Shown: positions 24,063-31,015, counted from the stretch's first letter. The stretch is 35,390 bases of DNA from Bacillota bacterium (GCA_021787335.1 JAJYMC010000014.1:1-35390), one strand, 5' to 3'. A program made the numbers and translations. The notes: generated from the letters alone by a model not told the origin.

Positions 24063-24091
24063 ATGATATGTATGACACTTCATATTGTAGA
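24063..24091 (-). promoter_or_regulatory. Probable promoter of the AbrB-exporter operon
   Basis: Minus-strand TCTACA (24086-24091) and TATCAT (24063-24068) are 17 bases apart, matching sigma-A boxes at 4/6 and 5/6. The area is AT-rich against GC-rich surroundings. Flanking GTCTAC and GTAGAC, each next to a GAAG/CTTC, form an imperfect inverted repeat around the promoter that could bind the AbrB-type regulator. Confidence 0.5.
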
Positions 24092-24113
24092 CTCCCCGGG
24101 GCGGGGGCGTCAA

Positions 24114-24180
24114 GGTACTGTGTCGTCGTCGTTGTGGTGGTGGTCTTTCGTCGTCGCGGTACTGTTGTCGTCGTCGCCGC
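24114..24180. repeat. GTC/GTG trinucleotide-rich low-complexity repeat
   Basis: Two near-identical units begin GGTACTGT and continue with three or more GTC/TCG triplets, at 24114-24131 and 24158-24176. A GTGGTGGTGG run lies between them. No convincing gene covers it; frames here read as runs of Val or Thr. The region between the promoter and the gene ending at 24276 otherwise holds nothing I recognise. Confidence 0.6.
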
Positions 24181-24275
24181 GGTCACGGCGGCGGCCAGCA
24201 GAAGAAGGTGGCCCGGCAGAAAGCTCTGCCAGGCCATCGCCTTGCTTCGGACACCAACACGCACGCTCGTTCACG

Positions 24276-25079
24276 TCACGGGCTTGTGCCCATGCCCGTG
24301 ATGTGATAGTCGGTGCCGGCGCCCTCCATGTCTACAAAGAAGGTCTTTTTCAGGATCCAGCCGTCGGGTCCTATCTGGCCGTTCCCGGCCATCCAGCCAC
24401 TCTTGCTGGCCGGGAGGACCGAGAACTCGACATAGAAGGTCAGCCGCCCGGTGGCCGGCCATTCATACTCGAACTTGACCGTGTCGATGTGGTAGTCTAT
24501 CAGGCGGCTGCTCTCATCCACCCCGGCGGACTTGAGGTCTCGCAGGTACTCGTCGATGAGGTTCCGACAGATGTTGGCAAGCTCCGCGACGTTGGAAGGC
24601 GTCGGGGGCTGAACCTTCTCCTCCTTGATCGGCATGCCGACGAGCTTGGGTTGGCCGCCAGCCTCCCCCACCTCGTAGACCTCAACCTGCTCCGTCCCGG
24701 CGAAGGTGGCGACGAAAGTCGGGATTGGCCTGACGCCATCAGTGGCGGCGTCTTCCGGCAGCCTGCGGTTCTCGAGCAATAGCCGCCAGGTGCCTTGATC
24801 GTAATCGGCGTTCATGAGGTCCACCATATAGCCGGCGGTGGTCTGTTCCCCCATGCTCACGAGCAGGACCTTGTCACCGCCGTAGAGGCCGTCGAGGCCG
24901 ATAACCGCCCTTTTGTCCTTGGCCTTCACCGCGACCCATACGTTGGTCACCACGTTCAAACCGTAGCTTCCCGTCGCGAAGAAATGAACGCCGTCCTGCG
25001 GCTGAGGGCGAGGCAACTCCTGAGACAGTCGGTAGGTCAGTCCCTTGTAAGATGACATATAAGTTTGCGCTGGTGACAC
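24276..25079 (-). CDS. Protein with a PrcB-like domain, probably 5'-truncated
   Basis: About 267 residues. The block KVLLVSMGEQTTAGYMVDL and the following strand pattern resemble the PrcB C-terminal domain (consensus like LVSLGExPTGGY), found in exported proteins and in an accessory subunit of a spirochaete protease. The C-terminal half (LIDYHIDTVKFEYEWPATGR, then a WILKKTFFVD end) is unknown. The frame opens at GTG 25079 directly after a TGA, without a ribosome site, and there is no signal peptide although this family is normally exported. I infer that the 5' part is lost or frameshifted; a second frame (VSVTSANLYVILQGTDL) overlaps the start. Confidence 0.5.
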   Translation of the reverse strand: MSPAQTYMSSYKGLTYRLSQELPRPQPQDGVHFFATGSYGLNVVTNVWVAVKAKDKRAVIGLDGLYGGDKVLLVSMGEQTTAGYMVDLMNADYDQGTWRLLLENRRLPEDAATDGVRPIPTFVATFAGTEQVEVYEVGEAGGQPKLVGMPIKEEKVQPPTPSNVAELANICRNLIDEYLRDLKSAGVDESSRLIDYHIDTVKFEYEWPATGRLTFYVEFSVLPASKSGWMAGNGQIGPDGWILKKTFFVDMEGAGTDYHITGMGTSP

Positions 25080-25258
25080 TCACGCTTGCGCCGCGGACAT
25101 CTAGACTTGCATTGTCTGCCCGTCAGGGGGGTATGGGGGTGTACGGCGATGCCACTAGCGCAGAGACAATTGAGCTGTCATCCGTAACATGCTCCAATCG
25201 TCTAGGGGTGTCTCGACGATAGGGGCGGCCGTCTAGCTCCCGACGCTCGGAGAAAAGC

Positions 25259-25285
25259 AGAGGGGCCGCTTCATGGCGGCCCTCT
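25259..25285. terminator. Hairpin in the 25080-25482 gap
   Basis: AGAGGGGCCGC and GCGGCCCTCT form a stem of about 10 pairs (one bulged G) with a 6-base loop; the minus strand continues GCTTTTCT. It could terminate minus-strand transcription. No gene is convincing between 25080 and 25482. Confidence 0.4.
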
Positions 25286-25387
25286 TGCTGGTTGTCAGAT
25301 TCCACATAAGCTCGCATTTTGGACACCGAGCTCCGCGCCACGGACGCATATCTCCACATCTTATGCCCATAAGGGGGTATAGGCATT

Positions 25388-25420
25388 GAGAGACCACGGC
25401 ATTCTTCACCGTGGTCTCTC
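25388..25420 (-). terminator. 12-pair hairpin downstream of the 108-residue gene
   Basis: GAGAGACCACGG and CCGTGGTCTCTC pair perfectly around a 9-base loop, 63 bases past the stop at 25483. No T-run follows on either strand (AATGCC on minus). Its place at the end of the small operon suggests a terminator. Confidence 0.5.
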
Positions 25421-25482
25421 CACTGTAGTCTGGGTGTCTTCCCCTTAGGTGAGGGCCGAGATTTCACAAGGGCCTGGGTGGG

Positions 25483-25809
25483 TCAGCGACTCCGCCTGGC
25501 AAACCAGTGGGCGAGCTCATCCACGACCCTTACGAGCTCGATTTTGTCGTCGGCCGACAGCCGTTCAGCTTTGATGAGCCACTTACCACGGCCGGTGGGG
25601 TCTTCTGTGTCGGTCGTGTCCATAAGCCCCTTGAGTACGGTCACCCAGAGCCTGGCATTGTCGTCTAGGTCCTCAGGCCTAACGTCAAGAAGGCCTAGAT
25701 GGCACTCGTGAAAGGCCATAGCAATGTCCTCTGCCTCGTGTGAAGGGGAAGGCAGCATGAGGTTGCGCCGAGCCGTGGAGAACTTCTCTGAAGGGTAGCT
25801 AAAATCCAT
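25483..25809 (-). CDS. Unknown 108-residue protein
   Basis: A well-formed small gene: AAAGG lies 10 bases before ATG 25809. The protein starts MDFSYPSEKFSTARRNLMLP and contains FHECHLGLLDV, LDDNARLWVTVLKGLMDTT and a C-terminal VRVVDELAHWFARR. It is mostly helical and acidic, without membrane segments or signal peptide. I do not recognise the family. It follows a 57-residue ORF by 24 bases on the same strand, so the two are probably an operon. Its AT-richer, full-alphabet composition differs from the GC-driven shadow frames, supporting real coding. Confidence 0.65.
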   Translation of the reverse strand: MDFSYPSEKFSTARRNLMLPSPSHEAEDIAMAFHECHLGLLDVRPEDLDDNARLWVTVLKGLMDTTDTEDPTGRGKWLIKAERLSADDKIELVRVVDELAHWFARRSR

Positions 25810-25833
25810 GAGATCACAACCTTTCTCATTGTC

Positions 25834-26007
25834 TCAGTCTCGTGATGACCCCGCGGATCCGGATTCCGCGGGGTCATCTGCATGACTAAGGCCGGGACTC
25901 CCCAAGAAGCCATATAGTGGAACCCAAGAATCGCTTCCCAGTTCATGCTCTATGAATCGTAGCCAATCGGGCATTAAAAGGTCTCTTAAATCTCCATGCT
26001 TAATCAC
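25834..26007 (-). CDS. Possible 57-residue small protein
   Basis: GTG 26007 follows GGGGGGACG at 6-7 bases. The frame begins VIKHGDLRDLLMPDWLRFIE, continues HELGSDSWVPLYGFLGSPGL and ends in a small-residue tail (ADDPAESGSAGSS). The first 40 residues look like a genuine globular sequence (two Trp, mixed charge). The tail is encoded by a long palindrome (25844-25878), so the original protein may have ended earlier or the palindrome may have inserted in frame. It is followed 24 bases later by the 108-residue gene. The function is unknown. Confidence 0.45.
   Translation of the reverse strand: MIKHGDLRDLLMPDWLRFIEHELGSDSWVPLYGFLGSPGLSHADDPAESGSAGSSRD
25844..25878. repeat. Long perfect palindrome
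   Basis: GATGACCCCGCGG pairs with CCGCGGGGTCATC (13 pairs) around a 9-base centre that itself contains ATCCGGAT. It lies within the end of the 57-residue ORF and 35 bases before the next gene, so it could be an internal terminator/processing hairpin or an operator. Confidence 0.7.
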
Positions 26008-26056
26008 AGATCGTCCCCCCGAATAAGGCTGCTATTACCAGGCCCTCGTGAGCATG

Positions 26057-26095
26057 GCCAAAAACGCCGCTACCTCTTTTTGGGGTGCGGCGTTT
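26057..26095 (-). terminator. Intrinsic terminator of the HNH/HTH operon
   Basis: On the minus strand AAACGCCGC pairs with GCGGCGTTT (9 pairs, 16-base loop), and the stem ends in five Ts before GGCC. It lies 54 bases after the HTH gene stop. Confidence 0.65.
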
Positions 26096-26148
26096 AGTCT
26101 GCGTGCCTCTTATATCTTTTTGTCTTCGACGAGCAATGGCCAAGTCCT

Positions 26149-26457
26149 TCAACTGCGAGCTGGTTTTCGGGCATTCTGCGGGCGCTCCCCCCAAACGCCT
26201 TTCCTCTTTAGCGCAAAAACGTCGGACTCCAGAAGGAGAGACTCCTTTGCCACCCCGGGGCCGGGGACGGGTTCGAGTTCGCCTCTAGCTATCAGTCCTC
26301 TGATTTTCTGCGAAGGGCACCCCAGAACCTTGGCCGCCTTCGGCACCGAATACGCTTGGCTTAGCTTAATGAGATCGGCCTTCCGGAAGAGGGCTCGCCG
26401 CCCGATTGAGAACACTGGTGTAATCCGCCCTTGGCGGACCCAACGATCAAGCGACAT
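26149..26457 (-). CDS. Helix-turn-helix protein (excisionase/MerR-like)
   Basis: A 102-residue protein with two DNA-binding-like pieces. The start, SLDRWVRQGRITPVFSIGRR, looks like the recognition helix and wing of a helix-turn-helix. A second unit, YSVPKAAKVLGCPSQKIRGL followed by IARGELEPV, is more complete. The first unit lacks its opening helix. A neighbouring frame just upstream reads ASKEKAFEAAIEVRQSL, which could be that helix, so a frameshift near 26460 is possible. No clear ribosome site precedes ATG 26457. It lies 92 bases after the HNH gene on the same strand and before a terminator; a regulator of that operon is a reasonable guess. Confidence 0.6.
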   Translation of the reverse strand: MSLDRWVRQGRITPVFSIGRRALFRKADLIKLSQAYSVPKAAKVLGCPSQKIRGLIARGELEPVPGPGVAKESLLLESDVFALKRKGVWGERPQNARKPARS

Positions 26458-26549
26458 AGGGACTGGCGCACCTCAATCGCCGCTTCAAATGCCTTCTCTT
26501 TGGAGGCTGGCGTCCCAAACGCATTAGCTAGGCGTCCGCGAGGAGCCGG

Positions 26550-27539
26550 CTATGAAGGACTGAGTCCGGAATCAAAGTGGAAGTCGCGTGTTGCCCTAGC
26601 GACCCTGAACTCTTCAAGTCCAGGGTACGGATGTTCTTGGGTCAGCTCTTCTGGTGTATATTCAACGCGATGACGTCGAATTGAAAGGTCCTCCCCGTAC
26701 GGGCCGGACTGCGCAATTAAGGCACCCTCACTAATCCTGAACGTCGGATCTATTGTGTGACGGACTATATCGCAAACATGGTTGGCTGCCCGCGTGAGCT
26801 CAAGCGTCAGGTCCTGTACGAGTGCAACGTGGTACTCGTATTCGCTATGCAGCCTTGCATAAAGGGCGGGGTCCCAACGGTCGATTTTGTAGAAGGCATC
26901 TGTTAACGCCCTTCCATTCTGCCAGTAAATCGAGTGGCTTTTGAACTGGAACAGCAGATCTTTCAGAACGAAGGCGAAATTCTCGAAAGCGGCCCTTAGG
27001 TTAGGGTATTCTTTTGGCCATATCCTTTTAAACAACCAGTCGAACAACCTTTCAAGCCTTTCGACATCGGACTTTGTGGTCTCTGGACGCTCAGCAAGCA
27101 TGTAGGAGGTCCAAGCTTCCCATCCATTAAGCCGCCCATCTGTTACCCATTTCTCAACGTAGTCTGCAAGAAGCTCTCGGGCGGCTTGTCTTTCACTGTC
27201 AAAGCCGTCGAGGGATTGCCTGACCCATTTCTCGTGCTGGCTCTTAAGGTCTTTGAGCTTATCAACCGTGAAAGTGTTAACCTGGTCATCGACGACCTTA
27301 TGGTGGTTTCTGCATAGCAGGATCAGGTTGCTGTACTTGTTCCGAAGTTCTATGGGCATAGAAGTGTTTCCCCGGGGACCATCTGGCTCTTCAGCCACTA
27401 TGTGACATACTTCTCCCACCATAGACTCATCATCGGTCAGCGTGCTGTCCTGAACGAGCTCCATTCTGCATACCGCGCATCTATTGGCTGCACGCCCCCA
27501 TAGCATAGTTCTTGTCTTCGTTGAAACATCGGCACGCAA
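26550..27539 (-). CDS. HNH endonuclease with unknown C-terminal domain
   Basis: A 329-residue protein. Residues 10-110 form an HNH nuclease domain: RCAVC (Cys21, Cys24), EVCHIVAEEPDGPRGN with catalytic-type His46, and NLILLCRNHHKVVDD (Asn71, Cys76, His80). The motif arrangement resembles the HNH domains of defence nucleases such as the CBASS effector Cap5, but residues 115-329 are helical and do not look like SAVED. The C-terminus is rich in Trp and aromatic residues (WEAWTSYML, FDWLFKRIW, HSIYWQNGRAL). It likely cuts DNA when its C-terminal domain receives a signal; that is inference. The start is TTG at 27539 after GGGGGGT. It follows a 37-codon ORF by one base and a truncated gene, on the same strand. 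Confidence 0.82.
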   Translation of the reverse strand: MRADVSTKTRTMLWGRAANRCAVCRMELVQDSTLTDDESMVGEVCHIVAEEPDGPRGNTSMPIELRNKYSNLILLCRNHHKVVDDQVNTFTVDKLKDLKSQHEKWVRQSLDGFDSERQAARELLADYVEKWVTDGRLNGWEAWTSYMLAERPETTKSDVERLERLFDWLFKRIWPKEYPNLRAAFENFAFVLKDLLFQFKSHSIYWQNGRALTDAFYKIDRWDPALYARLHSEYEYHVALVQDLTLELTRAANHVCDIVRHTIDPTFRISEGALIAQSGPYGEDLSIRRHRVEYTPEELTQEHPYPGLEEFRVARATRDFHFDSGLSPS

Positions 27540-27540
27540 A

Positions 27541-27654
27541 TTAGTACCCCCCGAGTGCCCGTCTTGCTAAAGCTAGAGGTAACCGACCCTCATCTGCGAC
27601 CACTCTGCCGCGCCCATTGGGTGTTCCATTCCTTGTAACCTTCCATAATCTCAT
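27541..27654 (-). CDS. Possible 37-residue small protein before the HNH gene
   Basis: ATG 27654 opens a frame beginning MRLWKVTRNGTPNGRGRVVA and ending in ARRALGGY. Its TAA stop is one base from the HNH TTG start, so the two would be translationally coupled. It starts 13 bases after the stop of the truncated gene upstream. The protein is basic, with no family that I recognise. The ribosome site is weak. It is supported mainly by the packing of the three frames. Confidence 0.35.
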   Translation of the reverse strand: MRLWKVTRNGTPNGRGRVVADEGRLPLALARRALGGY

Positions 27655-27667
27655 GGCCTATGCGAGT

Positions 27668-27837
27668 CTAGACAGCTCTAAAGAATTCCGCGACCTCGTT
27701 GAAGACCTCACGAACGCCCGGCCTCACACTGAGCTTCAAGACTGCGGTTTGGACCTCAGGCGGCGTAAAACCGGACATCCACAGGAGTGAAGGGACGGGG
27801 CCAGCGCCCTTCCGTCTCTGCATGGCCGACGAATAGA
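27668..27837 (-). pseudogene. 3' remnant of a gene cut by the second IS21 element
   Basis: A frame enters from the IS21 left end at 27838 and ends at TAG 27668. From the internal Met at 27823 it reads 51 residues, including GPVPSLLWMSGFTPPEVQTA and VREVFNEVAEFFRAV. The end looks like an ordinary amphipathic helix, not GC-driven shadow. No start or ribosome site is left, so the gene's 5' part was lost on insertion. Its position suggests it was the first gene of the HNH operon. No family recognised. Confidence 0.45.
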
Positions 27838-27957
27838 TGTCAGGGCCGATGGTAAAATCCCCATAACGGCCGAATGAAAAATCCCCACCCCCCGTCGAAT
27901 TGAGGCACCAAAACCTTAGCCAGGTGGAGGTGCCTACAAACGTTAGGGGGCAGGGAA

Positions 27958-29172
27958 GTGGATAGACTCATCGAGATGCGAGAGCGCGGTATGAGCATCA
28001 GCGCCATCGCCAGGGAGATCGAGTGCGACCGAAAGACAGTCCGTAAGTGGCTCAGTGAAGGTAGATTCCGGCCTAAGAAGCTAGGGCCGCGGCGGTCTGG
28101 CAAGCTGGACCAACACAAAGAGTATATCATGCGCCGACTCGGCGAGGGAGTCTTCAATACCGCGGTCCTATTGAGGGAGCTAAGAGCCCAGGGGTATCTG
28201 GGCGGCCGCAGCATCCTCAAGGATTTCGTTTCCCCCTTCCGGCAACAGCGCCAGGTGCAGGCGACGGTCCGCTTCGAGACCCCGCCCGGCGAGCAGGTCC
28301 AGATGGACTGGGGCGAGTGCGGGGAGCTTGAGGAGGACGGTGTGTCGCGGAAGGTCTACTGCTTCTCACTGGTCCTCGGCTACTCCCGGATGCTTTACGC
28401 TGAGTTCGTGACCCAGCGGGACGTGGACACCATGATCGGATGCGTCCTGCGGGGCTTCAAATACTTCGGCGGGCTGCCAAAGACCATCCTGACGGACAAC
28501 ATGAGCCAGGTCACCCCGGGCCGGGACGCCGACGAGCAGCCCCGGTGGAACCAGCGGTTCCTCGACTTCACCCGGCACTACGGGCTCACCGTTCGGCTCT
28601 GTCGGTTCAGGCGGCCCGCCACGAAGGGCAAGATCGAGTCTGGTGTCGGGTACGTCAAGGGGAACTTCCTGCCCGGGGTACGCGAGGTCTTCTCCCTCGC
28701 CGACCTGAACGCCCAGCTCCGGGCCTGGCTTGCGGACACCGCCAATTGCCGGGTCCATGGCACGACCCACGAGCTGCCCATCCGCCGCCTGCCCGATGAA
28801 CACCTCCGGCCACTCACCGGTGTGCCCGAGTTCGACACGGCAAAACACCTGCGGCGGCGGGTTAGCCGGGACTGCTACGTGGACGTCGAGACCAACCGCT
28901 ATTCCGTCCCGTGGATCCACGCCGGCCGGGACGTCACGGTGAGAATTGCGTCCGAGGGCCTCCTGGAGGTCCTCTGGGACGGGACGTCGATCGCCCGCCA
29001 CCAGGTCGTCGCTGGGCGCTACCAGCTCGTCACCGACCCCAGGCACTTCGAGGGGTTGCCGATGGGTGAAAGCCGGCCGGTGAACCGGTTCAGGCTTCCC
29101 GTGGCGGCACCGTCCGTTGAGGTCCGGCCACTATCGGCCTATGAGGCCCTGGCGGAGGTGGGTGACCGGTGA
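27958..29172 (+). CDS. istA: IS21 transposase IstA
   Basis: A full-length IstA of 404 residues. The N-terminal helix-turn-helix reads MSISAIAREIECDRKTVRKW. The DDE core is complete: first Asp in EQVQMDWGEC, second in TILTDNMSQV, Glu in KGKIESGVGYVKG. The C-terminal domain has VETNRYSVPW. The start is GTG at 27958, after GCAGGGAA. It should be able to catalyse transposition with the IstB beside it. There is no sign of decay, in contrast to the IstA at 17717-18670. Confidence 0.93.
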   Translation: MDRLIEMRERGMSISAIAREIECDRKTVRKWLSEGRFRPKKLGPRRSGKLDQHKEYIMRRLGEGVFNTAVLLRELRAQGYLGGRSILKDFVSPFRQQRQVQATVRFETPPGEQVQMDWGECGELEEDGVSRKVYCFSLVLGYSRMLYAEFVTQRDVDTMIGCVLRGFKYFGGLPKTILTDNMSQVTPGRDADEQPRWNQRFLDFTRHYGLTVRLCRFRRPATKGKIESGVGYVKGNFLPGVREVFSLADLNAQLRAWLADTANCRVHGTTHELPIRRLPDEHLRPLTGVPEFDTAKHLRRRVSRDCYVDVETNRYSVPWIHAGRDVTVRIASEGLLEVLWDGTSIARHQVVAGRYQLVTDPRHFEGLPMGESRPVNRFRLPVAAPSVEVRPLSAYEALAEVGDR

Positions 29173-29960
29173 TCGAGCTCACCAGGGTCCGCGAAGGCCT
29201 GGAGTTCCTTGGCCTGAATGAGATGGCCGCGGTGCTCGACAGCAGGCTGGAGGCGGCGGCCCAGAAAGACAAGACGTACCTTGAGTTCCTCACCGACCTG
29301 GTGGACTCTGAGTTGGCCGTCCGCCGGGAGCGTTACCTCAAGACCAGAACCAGGCTCGCCCACCTGCCGTTCCACAAGACCCTTGAGCAGTTCGACTTCT
29401 CGTTCCAGCCATCCATCGACGACCGGCAGATCCGGGAACTGAGTACGCTCAGGTTTGCCTATGACGCCTCGAACGTGATCTTCCTCGGCCCGCCGGGAGT
29501 GGGCAAGACCCATCTCGCCGTGGCCCTGGGGGTTGAAGCCATCCGCCAGGGGCTGGGCGTCTACTTCATCACCGCCCACGACCTGGTGAACGACCTCAGG
29601 CGGGCCTGGGCCGAGAACCGGCTGGAGCGGCGGATGCGGGTCTACCTGGCTCCCAGGGTCCTGATCATCGACGAGATGGGGTATCTCCCGATGGACGACG
29701 CCGGGGCGACGATCTTCTTCCAGCTCGTCTCGGCCCGCTATGAGCGCGGCTCGATCGTCCTGACCTCCAACAAGAGCTTCGGCGACTGGGGCACCATCTT
29801 CGGGGACGCCATCATCGCCACGGCCATCCTGGACCGCCTGCTGCACCACTCGACCACGGTGAACATCCGGGGCGAGAGCTACAGGCTCCGGGAGAAGAAA
29901 CGGGCCGGGCTCTTCAACCCGTCCAAGACCATTCAGGAGGTGCCGCCGGCTGCCAACTGA
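29169..29960 (+). CDS. istB: IS21 helper ATPase IstB
   Basis: AAA+ ATPase of 263 residues. It has Walker A GPPGVGKTHLAVALG, Walker B VLIIDEMGYLPMDD, sensor SIVLTSNKSFGDWGTIFGD and the family end LLHHSTTVNIRGESYRLREK. The start codon overlaps the istA stop (GTGA). It appears intact. Confidence 0.94.
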   Translation: MIELTRVREGLEFLGLNEMAAVLDSRLEAAAQKDKTYLEFLTDLVDSELAVRRERYLKTRTRLAHLPFHKTLEQFDFSFQPSIDDRQIRELSTLRFAYDASNVIFLGPPGVGKTHLAVALGVEAIRQGLGVYFITAHDLVNDLRRAWAENRLERRMRVYLAPRVLIIDEMGYLPMDDAGATIFFQLVSARYERGSIVLTSNKSFGDWGTIFGDAIIATAILDRLLHHSTTVNIRGESYRLREKKRAGLFNPSKTIQEVPPAAN

Positions 29961-30048
29961 GGCCCGGGGTGGGGAATTTGAAACCGGCTAAACTGGGGAT
30001 TTTCAAACCGGCCTTGACACCCGGGCCGGTTCCGTTGAGAGACACCGA

Positions 30049-30088
30049 ATGGTCCTTGCAGCTCCCGGAGCTGGGGCGAAAGGACCAT
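30049..30088 (+). promoter_or_regulatory. Hairpin enclosing the ribosome site of the 59-residue ORF
   Basis: ATGGTCCTT (30049-30057) pairs perfectly with AAGGACCAT (30080-30088), which contains the ribosome site and the first two bases of the ATG at 30087. An inner AGCTCC/GGAGCT pair sits in the loop. In RNA the start would be hidden, so translation may be switched. Structure seen, role inferred. Confidence 0.5.
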
Positions 30089-30266
30089 GGTAAACTCCAA
30101 GGCCTCTCCCGTCCAAAGCCAAGCCGCGAGTCTCGATTGGCGGACTCTGGAGCTTGGGCACCTGGACGGGGAGAATCTCCGGAGAGAGGAAGGGTTCTGC
30201 GCGAAGCTGGCCGAGATCGTGAGAAGATCCCAGGCACAAAAAAAGAAAGCAGAAAAGGCCAGCTAA
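30087..30266 (+). CDS. Possible 59-residue small protein
   Basis: ATG 30087 follows AAAGGACC. The frame begins MVNSKASPVQSQAASLDWRT, continues LELGHLDGENLRREEGFCAK and ends in a lysine-rich helix (RRSQAQKKKAEKAS) before TAA. The composition looks like real protein (amphipathic helix, charged tail). There is no recognised family. It is the first ORF after the IS21 right end and precedes the recombinase genes by about 340 bases. It could be a small DNA-binding or regulatory factor; I cannot say more. Confidence 0.45.
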   Translation: MVNSKASPVQSQAASLDWRTLELGHLDGENLRREEGFCAKLAEIVRRSQAQKKKAEKAS

Positions 30267-30607
30267 GAAGACCACGCCGCGGGGCGGCCGGCCCTGACGG
30301 CAAAATCGAATAGGCGGGACCAACCAATAGTGATCCGAATGTTCCGCGAACACTTCCTGAACGCGCATGTTGAAAAGCCCTATAAGGAAGCGTTCCTGTC
30401 CCGAAGACGATCCACCGGGGACACCAAGAGCAAGACCCGTCCGACAGTTCCTATGACCGAAGACGTCCGTTCGAAGAGAGTTGCCGCGTGTAATGCCCGC
30501 CCTTAGGAATCGAAGAAGCCCCGGTTGGTCCCGCCAGAGTCCCATCCAAAGGGAAGTCCCCGCCCCTGTACCAGTCCCTCACCAAGATCACAAGGAGGAG
30601 CCGATAG
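30267..30607 (+). other. Leader region of the recombinase genes
   Basis: A 341-base gap. A 58-codon frame (GTG 30330 to TAG 30506; IRMFREHFLNAHVEKPYKEA onward) is possible but has no ribosome site, so I do not call it. The region ends in AAGGAGGAG just before the next ATG. No terminator or clear promoter is seen. Confidence 0.4.
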
Positions 30608-31015
30608 ATGGTTCAGGATGGAGACAAGATTACAGCCGCTGCCTACGTGCGGGTCGCCCCAGGCGATGACCTTGGCGAACGTAAGGCGGAGATCCAGCGC
30701 GCAGTCATCAGGAAATACGCTGCTCGGAGGGGACTAATCATCCCGGACGAGTACTGGTTCATCGACGAGTGTAGCGGACTAAAAGGAGACCGCCCAGGCC
30801 TGCAGCAGGTTCTTCGCCTTTCGAGAGAAAGGAAGATCCAAGCCGTGCTTGTGTCGCACTTGAGCGCGCTCCACAGATACGTCCCCACGCTGATTCGAGT
30901 CATCCGTGCCCTCGACAAGGACGGAGTGGAGGTTGTACCGATTTTGGAGGGTCCTGTCCTTGATGCCTTCTTAGATGCCTTCTCACGCGCCGCCGGAGGA
31001 AGCCTGGCCGTATGA
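30608..31015 (+). CDS. Serine-recombinase domain protein without the catalytic serine
   Basis: A 135-residue protein consisting only of a resolvase-type catalytic fold: AAYVRVAPGDD (12-22), a helix, FIDECSGLKGDRPGLQQVL, AVLVSHLSALHRY and VRALDKDGVEVV-like strands. In active enzymes the first motif is Y-x-R-V-S; here the serine is Ala17, and the later RLSRLxR-type arginines are replaced by SHLSALHRY. The R-P-G-L motif is kept. It has no DNA-binding domain. It cannot cut DNA as known enzymes do, but could dimerise with the full recombinase encoded directly after it. The ribosome site AAGGAGGAG is strong, and its TGA overlaps the next ATG (ATGATG). Confidence 0.72.
   Translation: MVQDGDKITAAAYVRVAPGDDLGERKAEIQRAVIRKYAARRGLIIPDEYWFIDECSGLKGDRPGLQQVLRLSRERKIQAVLVSHLSALHRYVPTLIRVIRALDKDGVEVVPILEGPVLDAFLDAFSRAAGGSLAV

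Larger units (their letters stand above)
27838..30019 (+). mobile_element. Complete IS21-family element
   Basis: The left end reads TGTCAGGGCCGATGGTAAAA and continues TCCCCA. The reverse complement of the right end reads TGTCAAGGCCGGTTTGAAAA and continues TCCCCA. Both repeat a second AAATTCCCCACCCC-like site 20 bases further in (transposase-binding repeats). It is 2182 bases long, with istA and istB on the plus strand. The ends differ from the element at 17.6 kb, so this is another subgroup. No target-site duplication is evident (AATAGA at left, CCCGGG at right), which hints at rearrangement next to it. Confidence 0.92.

Noticed and set aside
24114-24180. Possible CRISPR-like repeat array
   Set aside because: The units are short triplet runs with no regular spacer length.
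25123-25467. 114-codon minus-strand frame in the gap
   Set aside because: Arg/Pro-rich, crosses two hairpins, and has no ribosome site or motif.
25695-25946. Minus-strand frame starting MNWEAILGFH
   Set aside because: Overlaps the better supported 57- and 108-residue frames and lacks a ribosome site.
26550-27539. Cap5 (HNH-SAVED) CBASS effector
   Set aside because: The HNH domain is similar, but the C-terminal part shows no SAVED pattern and no cyclase gene is nearby.
30330-30506. 58-codon plus-strand frame before the recombinase genes
   Set aside because: No ribosome site and no recognisable pattern; kept only as a remark.
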